14,609 bases of DNA from assembly GCA_002493835.1 (NCBI GenBank), contig DLAA01000044.1, positions 52,008-66,616 of the forward strand, read 5' to 3'. The stretch's first letter is position 1, and each line of letters begins with the position of its first letter. Shown in pieces: positions 5,683 to 12,684 of the stretch. Source of the stretch: Lachnospiraceae bacterium UBA7060 (GTDB lineage: Bacteria > Bacillota > Clostridia > Lachnospirales > Lachnospiraceae). A program made the translations under genes and the position numbers. The notes under the pieces are model-generated. The model did not search any database. It had not been told where the DNA came from and saw only the letters and a program-made list of their open reading frames with translations.

Positions 5683-7776
5683 ATGAATGTTTACACAACG
5701 GATAAGATTCGTAATGTGGTTTTGCTGGGGCATGGGGGCTGCGGCAAGACCAGTCTGGTGGAGGCGATGGCTTACCTTTCCGGCATCACATCCAGAATGG
5801 GCAAGATAGACGACGGAAACACGGTGAGCGATTTTGGAAAAGAGGAGCAGAAAAGACACATCTCCATCACCACGTCTGTTGTTCCCATTGAATGGGAGGG
5901 CACGAAGATCAATGTGCTGGATTCCCCTGGCTTTTTTGATTTCGTAGGTGAAGTGGAAGAGGCAGTAAGCGCGGCTGACGCTGCGATTATCGTGGTGTCC
6001 GGCAAGGCAGGAATGGAAGTTGGAACGGAGAAGGCATGGGAAATCTGTGACAAATACAAGCTCCCCCGCTTTGTGTTTGTGACAGATATGGATATCGATA
6101 ATGCGTCCTTTAGACAGGTTGTGGAGGATATGACTGAGAAATACGGAAAGAAGATTGCACCGTTCCATCTGCCTATCCGCGAGAATGAGAAGTTTGTTGG
6201 CTATATCAATGTGATCACAGAGCAGGCATATCGCTGGGAGGGTAAGGAAGTCGTTGAGTGTGAGATGCCTGAGTACAGCAAAGCGAATCTGCAGCTTTGC
6301 CGCGATACACTGATGGAGGCTGTGGCGGAGACCAGCGAGGATTTCATGGAGCGATATTTTAATGGGGATACTTTCTCAGAAGCGGAGATCCGTGCAGCCC
6401 TTCGGACGAATGTCATGGATGGCAGCATCGTACCGATGTCTATGGGGTCCAATATCCTTTGCCAGGGTGTTTTCACGCTGCTGGATGACATTGTGAAGTA
6501 TATGCCTAGTCCGGAGAACAGGGAGATCGCAGGTGTTGACCTTAAGACCAACGAGATATTTGAGGCAAATTACGACTTTTCCAAAGCGAAATCTGCCTAT
6601 ATCTTTAAGACTATCGTGGATCCCTTTATTGGCAAATATTCACTCATCAAGGTGTGCTCCGGTGTATTTAAGAGTGATGATGTGATCTATAATGATGAGA
6701 AAGAAGTGGAGGAGAAGGTCAATAAACTTTATGTACTGCAGGGAAGCAAGCCTGTTGAGGTCAAAGAGCTTCATGCGGGGGATATCGGTGCAATTGCGAA
6801 GCTGACAGCGGCGAGAACAGGTAACACGCTCTCCACAAAGGCGCGTATTATCCGTTATGGCAAGACTGAGATTTCCACACCCTATACATACAAAAGATAT
6901 CGGGCCAAAAATAAGGGCGATGTAGATAAAGTTTCCCAGGCGCTTCAAAAGATGCGGCATGAGGATCAGACACTCCAGGTAGTAAATGACGCGGAGAACA
7001 GGCAGTCACTCCTCTATGGTATGGGTGATCTGCATTTGGAGGTAGTGTCCAGTCGTCTGCTCAATGAATACAAGGTGGAGATTGAGCTGTCTGAGCCGAA
7101 GATTGCTTACAAAGAGACGATTCGAAAAAAATCTGATGTGGAACACAAATATAAGAAACAGTCTGGCGGACATGGTCAGTATGGGCATGTCAAGATGCGT
7201 TTTGAGGCGTCCGGTGATTTGGAGACACCTTTCGTATTTGAACAGGAAGTGGTTGGAGGCGCTGTGCCGAAGAACTATTTCCCGGCAGTGGAAAAGGGTC
7301 TTCAGGAGTCTGTCCAGGCAGGACCTCTGGCAGCTTACCCTGTGGTGGGTGTGAAAGCAGTTCTCTATGACGGTTCCTATCATCCGGTGGATTCCTCCGA
7401 GATGGCCTTTAAGATGGCTACGATCCAGGCATTCAAGAAAGGCTTTATGGAGGCAGGTCCAGTACTTTTGGAGCCCATTGCAAATCTGCAGGTGACGGTG
7501 CCCGATTCTTACACAGGCGACGTTATGGGTGACCTGAATAAGAGAAGAGGCAGAGTACTTGGAATGAATCCCGCAGGTGACGGCAAGACGGTGGTTGAGG
7601 CGGATATTCCGGTGGCATGTTTAAACGGTTACTGCACTGATCTACGTTCTATGACGGGTGGACGAGGCACTTACAAATATGAGTTTGCCAGATATGAGCA
7701 GGCTCCCAGCGATGTGCAGGAAAAGGAAGTGGCGGCAAGAGCGAAGGCTGTGGCTGAGGCAAATGCGGACGCGTAG
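5683..7776 (+). CDS. fusA: Elongation factor G-like GTPase (EF-G II type paralog)
   Basis: A 697-residue protein, close to the usual EF-G length, with all five domains. In canonical EF-G these couple GTP hydrolysis to ribosomal translocation. The P-loop is GHGGCGKTS (16-24), not AHIDAGKTT; switch I has RHISIT (58-63); G3 is DSPGFFDF (80-87), with Phe84 where canonical EF-G has the catalytic His; G4 is TDMD (134-137) in place of NKMD. Domain II spans about 300-390, and domain III includes GMGDLHLEVV (446-455). Domain IV has the conserved loop GGHGQYGHV (495-503) and VDSSEMAFK (569-577). Domain V holds GDLNKRRGRV (616-625) and TDLRSMTGGRGTY (652-664). These substitutions fit the EF-G II (EF-G2) subfamily rather than the housekeeping factor, and no ribosomal-protein or tufA genes are nearby. 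The symbol marks the family; this is probably a second copy. GGAGG at 5668-5672 supports ATG 5683. The alternative, a Tet(M)-like protection protein, fits worse because the domain IV loop is EF-G-like. Confidence 0.9.
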   Translation: MNVYTTDKIRNVVLLGHGGCGKTSLVEAMAYLSGITSRMGKIDDGNTVSDFGKEEQKRHISITTSVVPIEWEGTKINVLDSPGFFDFVGEVEEAVSAADAAIIVVSGKAGMEVGTEKAWEICDKYKLPRFVFVTDMDIDNASFRQVVEDMTEKYGKKIAPFHLPIRENEKFVGYINVITEQAYRWEGKEVVECEMPEYSKANLQLCRDTLMEAVAETSEDFMERYFNGDTFSEAEIRAALRTNVMDGSIVPMSMGSNILCQGVFTLLDDIVKYMPSPENREIAGVDLKTNEIFEANYDFSKAKSAYIFKTIVDPFIGKYSLIKVCSGVFKSDDVIYNDEKEVEEKVNKLYVLQGSKPVEVKELHAGDIGAIAKLTAARTGNTLSTKARIIRYGKTEISTPYTYKRYRAKNKGDVDKVSQALQKMRHEDQTLQVVNDAENRQSLLYGMGDLHLEVVSSRLLNEYKVEIELSEPKIAYKETIRKKSDVEHKYKKQSGGHGQYGHVKMRFEASGDLETPFVFEQEVVGGAVPKNYFPAVEKGLQESVQAGPLAAYPVVGVKAVLYDGSYHPVDSSEMAFKMATIQAFKKGFMEAGPVLLEPIANLQVTVPDSYTGDVMGDLNKRRGRVLGMNPAGDGKTVVEADIPVACLNGYCTDLRSMTGGRGTYKYEFARYEQAPSDVQEKEVAARAKAVAEANADA

Positions 7777-7830
7777 AACGAAGACATCAGTCAGATGCGG
7801 CTAACGATTTGTAGAGTGAGAGATTAGAAA

Positions 7831-7868
7831 ATGAAAAAATATGGGGAGAGGCGTTTTGCCTCTCCCTA
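7831..7868 (-). terminator. Intrinsic terminator between convergent genes (best on the minus strand)
   Basis: GGGAGAGGC (7844-7852) pairs perfectly with GCCTCTCCC (7858-7866) around a GTTTT loop, and the stem extends to 7842/7868 through a G-U pair. Read on the minus strand it is followed by ATATTTTTTCAT, a good T-rich tail, and lies 12 bases past the surface-protein stop. On the plus strand the hairpin is followed by TAAACTATGG, so it is a weaker stop for the EF-G-like gene. Confidence 0.85.
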
Positions 7869-7879
7869 AACTATGGTTT

Positions 7880-10800
7880 CTATTCTTTTTTTATGCTTCC
7901 TGAATTGTCAACGATTTCTCCTGTGATTTTTGTATTTTTGAGAACCACATTTTTTCCAGCCATATTATAGAAATTCCCATTCAGTGTACAGTCTTCAAGT
8001 CTAATATCGCTTGCCGGCGTTATGATACCCATAGCGGCTTTTGCATTTCCCGTGAATGTAGAATTGTATATTTTAATGTTTCTGCATGGCCTTCCGGCAT
8101 TGGGTTCTATATCAATACCGTACTGTGGATCTGTTCCCTTCGCCTGATTAAACTCACAGTTTCTTATTGTAACGTTCGATACATCTGTAATGGAAAGGTT
8201 GTTTCTCCTGTTATGATGAAGGATACAATTTTCAATGGTGATATCGTTGCTGCAGACGTCTGGCCCGTCATAGAAACCAAGATAAATGCCATCTCCCCAG
8301 CACTGGGAGATGTCCACATTGCTGATATGGACATTTGTACTACCAAATATGGCGATTCCATGGCCCCATTCACCGCCTGAGCCTGTGTGTTCATTTCGCT
8401 CCCCGACAATCTGGCCGCCGGTAATGGTGACGTTGCTTCGGCCGCTGACATTGATTACCTGATAATTTTTGTGGTTGTTTCCAATTGCAATTAACAGCGC
8501 TGAGGGCGACATCACAAGTTTCTGGTTGTCTGTCAGAACGATGCCGCCAAAACCAGTAACAGCATCAATATGGTAAACTCCGGCAGGTATATACAGACAT
8601 TCATATTCATCGGATTCATTCCATTCCCAATCTCTCAAAAGTTTATTGATAGCCGGCGTGTCGTCTGCAGTGCCAGGTTCCTGTTTGTAGGTGATAACTT
8701 TTCCTTCCGGAATTTTTTCATCTCCTTTTACGACAACGTAACATTGTTGTACATAACTGTTTTTGTAGGTTACTTTAATAACGACAGCTCCCGGCTTTTT
8801 CATGCTCAGGTTGCAGAAGAGGCCGTTTTTCTCTATAGATACTACCGATGAATTGCTGCTTTCCCATACAATGTTATTGAGATTAATCTCCTGGGATTCG
8901 GTTTTCTCCAATTCCAACTGAGCTGTTTGGCCGACATCACCTTCAATTGTCTGGTTCGCTTGTTTGAGAACAGGGGCATCTAAGATTGTGACCCTACACT
9001 GTGCCTTTCTATTTCCATCCTGTGTCGTTGCAGTGATTGTTACGTTCCCCTCTTTTTTGGCAGTGATAATCCCTTCGACAGTATTCTTATTGACGATTCT
9101 GCCTTCCACGGTCGCAATCTTTTCATCGGAACTAGACCAGATCACAGTCGGATTTGTTATGGTTTCTCCTGTTTCAGCCTTCAGTACAGCAGTGAGAGTC
9201 CTGTTTTTTTCTTCTTTTTCAGCAAGAGTAAGTCCAAGGCTTTCTTTGTTTAATGAAATAGCCTTTATATGGTTGATTCGATAGGCTTTCTTTTGAATCT
9301 TAAAGGAGTAGGTTTTTGTTCCGCCGTAGGCACCAATTCCTTGAAGGGTTACCTTAGCAGTACCTGCCTTGATGTTGTTTTTGTACTCAACAATTTGATA
9401 ACAGGATTCCATCATTTCATTTTGCTTGTTTTTGGCATCAGCACTGGTAAGGTAGGCATGAATATTTGTTCTAGGAGTCAGAGTCACTTCTTTTCCTGTG
9501 TACTCCTGATCGTCAATAACGATTTTCAGAGTGCTGATATGGTTCTCGTAGATCCGGTAGCTGCCAGTGATGACAGAACCTTCATAACAGCCTGCTCCGT
9601 GCACAGTGACATTAACGGTAGTACCTGCAGCAGGGGGAGTTCCATTTTGCATATTTTCATATTCATATGTGGGTTCCTTTTCGTAATCTTTTCCAGCAGA
9701 CAGGGTTTTGCCGTTTCCATCTTTAATTGTGGCTTTTGATTTCCATGCATTTTCCCGTGTGCTGTATGGTTTATCCGGAATTGTCAGAGTTCCCAGAGCA
9801 ATACTGCCGTTATTTACCATCAGAGACACTGTTTCCATATATCCTTTGTAGTTGCCTTTGCCAGCGATTTCACAGATCATGGTTTCACCGGGTGTTTTGT
9901 TGTTTGTACATTTGACAGTGTAATCTGTTTTGATTTTCAGGATATTGTTGTGCTGATCCGTTATGGCAAAGTCGGGAACAGCGCCGCCTTTTTGGTAAGC
10001 GATTACAAGCGTTCCGTTTTTCTTCGTCACATTCTTCCAGTTGATTGTGAAATTATTTTTATCGCTATTTGGCGTGATCTCATATGTCATTTTAAGTGAT
10101 CCGCGGTACCTGCCTTTTCCTGTAAAAGTGACAGTTACTTTTCCTGCTTTTTTTGTATTTCCGTATTTTATGATGTAATCTGTTCCTTCTTTCAGGGGTG
10201 TTTTCTCTGTCCCAAATGTCAATAGACCTTCTGTCTGCTGAAAAATACCGCCTTCTTCATTCAGTTCCGTTTGGGAGAAGGGGATGCGGTCATTCCAGTT
10301 TTCCCCTGGGGCAGCTTCTTTTATATCTCGGTCTCCAGTCAGCTTTAAACTGACTTTTTTACAGCCGCGGTATCCGGCCTTCTGTCCTGCAGCAGTAGGG
10401 TATAACATTACATAAGCGCCCTCAATTTCTTCCGCATAGACATCATAGTCATAAAGGCTTTTATCAAGAATTTGATTGTTTAATTTTACGGTTTCAATTG
10501 TCACGTCAGATTTGGATAAGGATGTTCCACGGTATTCATATTGTTTTGCACCAAGTGTAACGGAGGCGGCATCGAAATTTTGTCCTTTTTCCCTGACAAC
10601 GGTAAGGCGCATAGGGATGGAACCTGTGAAATTGCCGATCCCGTTTACTGTATAATTGTAAACTTCTCCTTCTTTGTAGGAATCCCCGCTTTTGTAGTCT
10701 GTTGGCAGGGCTGAGTAGTCACATATAAAGTCTTTGCCGGCTTTCAGGGCTTTCTTTCCGAAGGTGAGAACAGGGCTGGGAATTTTCAGGTTTTGGCTGT

Positions 10801-12532
10801 AGGTAACCGCTTGTTCATAACCAGTTGTGATGGCGCCGGTGTCAATGTTTTGCTCTACATTTGTATTGTAGATATCGATGTCTTTTATATCAACAGGTTT
10901 AATTGTATAATACAGCGTTACGCTTCCGCTGTACTGGCCTTTTAAGGAAATCGTTACGCTTGGGGCTTTGGCGTCATTCCAGGCCGCTGCGTTGATATTA
11001 TTTTTATAGCTTAAGGTGTAATCCGTCTTTTCTTTTAGCAGGGTTTCTTTGTGATAGATACGGAAGTTTTGGGTGATTTTCTGCCCGGTATAGACAAATG
11101 CATCACTTTCCCGTTGAAAACCGTTTACCCAAATATCGCCTGAAAGATCGTAAACATCATTTTCATCATCTACGACTTCAACCCTGACAGAAGCAGTCAT
11201 ATCGCCATATTTTGCAGTGATCTTTGCGGTTCCTGCGGCAATGGCAGTGATCCGCCCGTCTTTATTTACAGTGGCTGTATCAGAGTTGCTGCTCGCCCAT
11301 AAGATCTCGGCTGCAGTATCATTTGGCACAATTGTTGCTTTGACGTAAAATCTATCTTGGGGATGCAGCGTTACGCTGTCTGCATTTAATGACAATACAC
11401 CGATGACATCTTTTAGAGATGGCTGTTTGTCCGTAATTTGTGCTTCATTCCATGCTTCGCCTGTGATTTTCCGTGGATCGATTTCTTCTATGCTCAAATT
11501 ACTGTCCAGCGCGTCCTCCAAAAGTGTGTCAGTGTTTTCCGAGGCAATCGTGTTTTCTGAGACTGTGGTGTTCTCCCAGGCTTTTGTATTCTCTGAAACT
11601 ACAGTATTCTCTGAAACTGCAGTATTCTCTGAAACAGTGACATTCTCTGAAACTGCAGTATTCTCTGAAACAGTGACATTCTCTGAAACTGCAGCATTCT
11701 CTGAAACAGTGACATTCTCTGAAACTACGGTATTCTCTGAAATTGTAGTATTCTCTGAGACGGTAGTATTTTCTGAGACTGTTTCTTTTCGCCCAGAATC
11801 CGCAGGCACCTTTTCTATGTCCAACGAAGTGTCTGGCCCGTTGACGCCGGTGTTATCAGCCGCTTCGCTGTTTTGGAGCTGAAACGGCACGGTGGCCGCT
11901 GTATAGAATATGGCATTCTCATCATTTTCCGTCTCCGGATAATATGCTGCCCGGATATAGTAGTCATAATCTAAGGCATCTGTATTGACTGCATTTTGGG
12001 AAACAAGTTCTATCGCTTTACAATATTCGTCTTCTGCCTCATCGTACTGTGTCATAGTAAAATAGGGAGATTCTGACATTGTTTCAAAGCCAGTCCAGTC
12101 ATCCATCTCATTAATAAGACTTGTGCTGCCAGCAGTCATTCCCTTTTTACCGCGGAGAATACTCCATTCCAACTTACCAGTTTCTGCAGCTTGGGATATA
12201 TTCTCTATATTATAATTGGCAAACAGGATCAGGCTTTCTGATGCTTCAAAGGAGACAGGGAGGTCATAGATAAATGCGTCGTCATCCGCAGAGGGAAGTT
12301 TTTCGCCTTTGGGAATCTGACCGATATGTAAAGCGGGAAGTTGTGTTCCCTGACCTGTTTCATCCGTTTCGGATACGGTATCTATGTCCGGCAAAAAAGC
12401 TGTTTCTTCTGAATCGTCACTTACCATGGTAACGTTGTTCTCTGCTGCAGATACAATCATACTGCCGCAGTCACCAAGCGCAATCGCGATGGTAAGCACT
12501 GATGCCAGCCACCTTCTTCTGTTTCGTATCAT
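7880..12532 (-). CDS. Large secreted Big_2 / beta-helix (pectate-lyase-like) surface protein
   Basis: A 1550-residue exported protein. ATG at 12532 is chosen because GGAGG (12540-12544) lies seven bases upstream; the open frame extends to a TTG at 12586 without a good site. Residues 1-30 form a signal peptide (MIRNRRR, hydrophobic core, likely cleavage after VSAA). Residues 31-250 are acidic and unrecognised. A VSEN hexapeptide array (251-334) precedes a Big_2 Ig-like domain (about 376-454). About seven modules of 80-100 residues follow (461-1080), each with a DY...Y.N element and a G.G.Y.G strand. Two more Ig-like domains span 1088-1270. The C-terminal 270 residues form a Pectate_lyase_3-like right-handed beta-helix with IPAGVYHID (1315-1323), GEWGHGIAIFGS (1387-1398), CWGDGIYLG (1411-1419) and YGIDIEPN (1471-1478). 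No LPXTG, SLH or dockerin is seen. It probably binds or processes an extracellular polysaccharide; no activity is proven. Confidence 0.9.
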   Translation of the reverse strand: MIRNRRRWLASVLTIAIALGDCGSMIVSAAENNVTMVSDDSEETAFLPDIDTVSETDETGQGTQLPALHIGQIPKGEKLPSADDDAFIYDLPVSFEASESLILFANYNIENISQAAETGKLEWSILRGKKGMTAGSTSLINEMDDWTGFETMSESPYFTMTQYDEAEDEYCKAIELVSQNAVNTDALDYDYYIRAAYYPETENDENAIFYTAATVPFQLQNSEAADNTGVNGPDTSLDIEKVPADSGRKETVSENTTVSENTTISENTVVSENVTVSENAAVSENVTVSENTAVSENVTVSENTAVSENTVVSENTKAWENTTVSENTIASENTDTLLEDALDSNLSIEEIDPRKITGEAWNEAQITDKQPSLKDVIGVLSLNADSVTLHPQDRFYVKATIVPNDTAAEILWASSNSDTATVNKDGRITAIAAGTAKITAKYGDMTASVRVEVVDDENDVYDLSGDIWVNGFQRESDAFVYTGQKITQNFRIYHKETLLKEKTDYTLSYKNNINAAAWNDAKAPSVTISLKGQYSGSVTLYYTIKPVDIKDIDIYNTNVEQNIDTGAITTGYEQAVTYSQNLKIPSPVLTFGKKALKAGKDFICDYSALPTDYKSGDSYKEGEVYNYTVNGIGNFTGSIPMRLTVVREKGQNFDAASVTLGAKQYEYRGTSLSKSDVTIETVKLNNQILDKSLYDYDVYAEEIEGAYVMLYPTAAGQKAGYRGCKKVSLKLTGDRDIKEAAPGENWNDRIPFSQTELNEEGGIFQQTEGLLTFGTEKTPLKEGTDYIIKYGNTKKAGKVTVTFTGKGRYRGSLKMTYEITPNSDKNNFTINWKNVTKKNGTLVIAYQKGGAVPDFAITDQHNNILKIKTDYTVKCTNNKTPGETMICEIAGKGNYKGYMETVSLMVNNGSIALGTLTIPDKPYSTRENAWKSKATIKDGNGKTLSAGKDYEKEPTYEYENMQNGTPPAAGTTVNVTVHGAGCYEGSVITGSYRIYENHISTLKIVIDDQEYTGKEVTLTPRTNIHAYLTSADAKNKQNEMMESCYQIVEYKNNIKAGTAKVTLQGIGAYGGTKTYSFKIQKKAYRINHIKAISLNKESLGLTLAEKEEKNRTLTAVLKAETGETITNPTVIWSSSDEKIATVEGRIVNKNTVEGIITAKKEGNVTITATTQDGNRKAQCRVTILDAPVLKQANQTIEGDVGQTAQLELEKTESQEINLNNIVWESSNSSVVSIEKNGLFCNLSMKKPGAVVIKVTYKNSYVQQCYVVVKGDEKIPEGKVITYKQEPGTADDTPAINKLLRDWEWNESDEYECLYIPAGVYHIDAVTGFGGIVLTDNQKLVMSPSALLIAIGNNHKNYQVINVSGRSNVTITGGQIVGERNEHTGSGGEWGHGIAIFGSTNVHISNVDISQCWGDGIYLGFYDGPDVCSNDITIENCILHHNRRNNLSITDVSNVTIRNCEFNQAKGTDPQYGIDIEPNAGRPCRNIKIYNSTFTGNAKAAMGIITPASDIRLEDCTLNGNFYNMAGKNVVLKNTKITGEIVDNSGSIKKE
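11531..11782 (-). repeat. Hexapeptide VSEN repeat array (14 units of 18 bp)
   Basis: The secreted protein contains 14 contiguous six-residue units of the form [TVA]-[VI]-S-E-N-[TVA]; two units are degenerate (KAWENT, IASENT). The DNA retains a higher-order 36-bp period: three adjacent copies at 11631-11666, 11667-11702 and 11703-11738 differ from the first at one and two bases. Such identity suggests recent slippage or unequal exchange. All units are multiples of three, so copy-number change would alter linker length without frameshift. The array separates the N-terminal region from the Ig-like stalk and is rich in Ser/Thr/Asn, so it could be an extended, possibly glycosylated linker. Confidence 0.93.
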
Positions 12533-12628
12533 CTGAATTCCTCCCTGACTCTTTTGTGTCATGATAAAACGATATTTTATTTTCAATCTAAGATAGCAGG
12601 TTCCACAATTACGGAAGCAGCGTGTATT

Positions 12629-12657
12629 ATTATAACATTAAAATCAGCCGGTTTCCA
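12629..12657 (-). promoter_or_regulatory. Promoter of the surface-protein gene
   Basis: Read on the minus strand, TGGAAA (12657-12652) and TATAAT (12634-12629) are separated by 17 bases, with TGT directly before the -10 giving an extended -10. Transcription would start near 12622, leaving about 90 untranslated bases. The -35 lies inside the terminator hairpin of the upstream chemoreceptor gene. Confidence 0.6.
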
Positions 12658-12670
12658 TAGAAATCGGCTG
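12636..12670 (-). terminator. Terminator of the transmembrane MCP gene
   Basis: CAGCCG (12645-12650) and CGGCTG (12665-12670) form the base of a stem. After one mismatch, TTTC and GAAA extend it around a four-base loop. On the minus strand the hairpin is followed by ATTTTAATGTT, a moderate T-rich tail. It begins 14 bases after the MCP stop codon at 12685. Confidence 0.7.
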
Positions 12671-12684
12671 GTAAGATATTGCTA

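Noticed and set aside
5674..6168. 164-codon minus-strand open frame over the start of the EF-G-like gene
   Set aside because: Entirely inside a well-supported conserved gene on the other strand, with no recognisable domain or ribosome site.
5683..7776. Tetracycline ribosomal-protection protein (TetM-like)
   Set aside because: Length, the GGHGQYGHV loop and the domain V TDLRSMTGGRGTY motif are EF-G-like; TetM-type proteins are about 640 residues with a different domain IV tip.
11403..11882. 159-codon plus-strand open frame reading FSET repeats
   Set aside because: It is the antisense of the VSEN array; 18-bp units keep every frame open or closed along the array. It has no ribosome site and the minus-strand protein has signal peptide and known domains.
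12500..12532. Lipoprotein signal (Cys22) in the surface protein
   Set aside because: The residues before Cys are LGD; Asp at -1 does not fit a lipobox, and VSAA followed by E gives a good signal peptidase I site.
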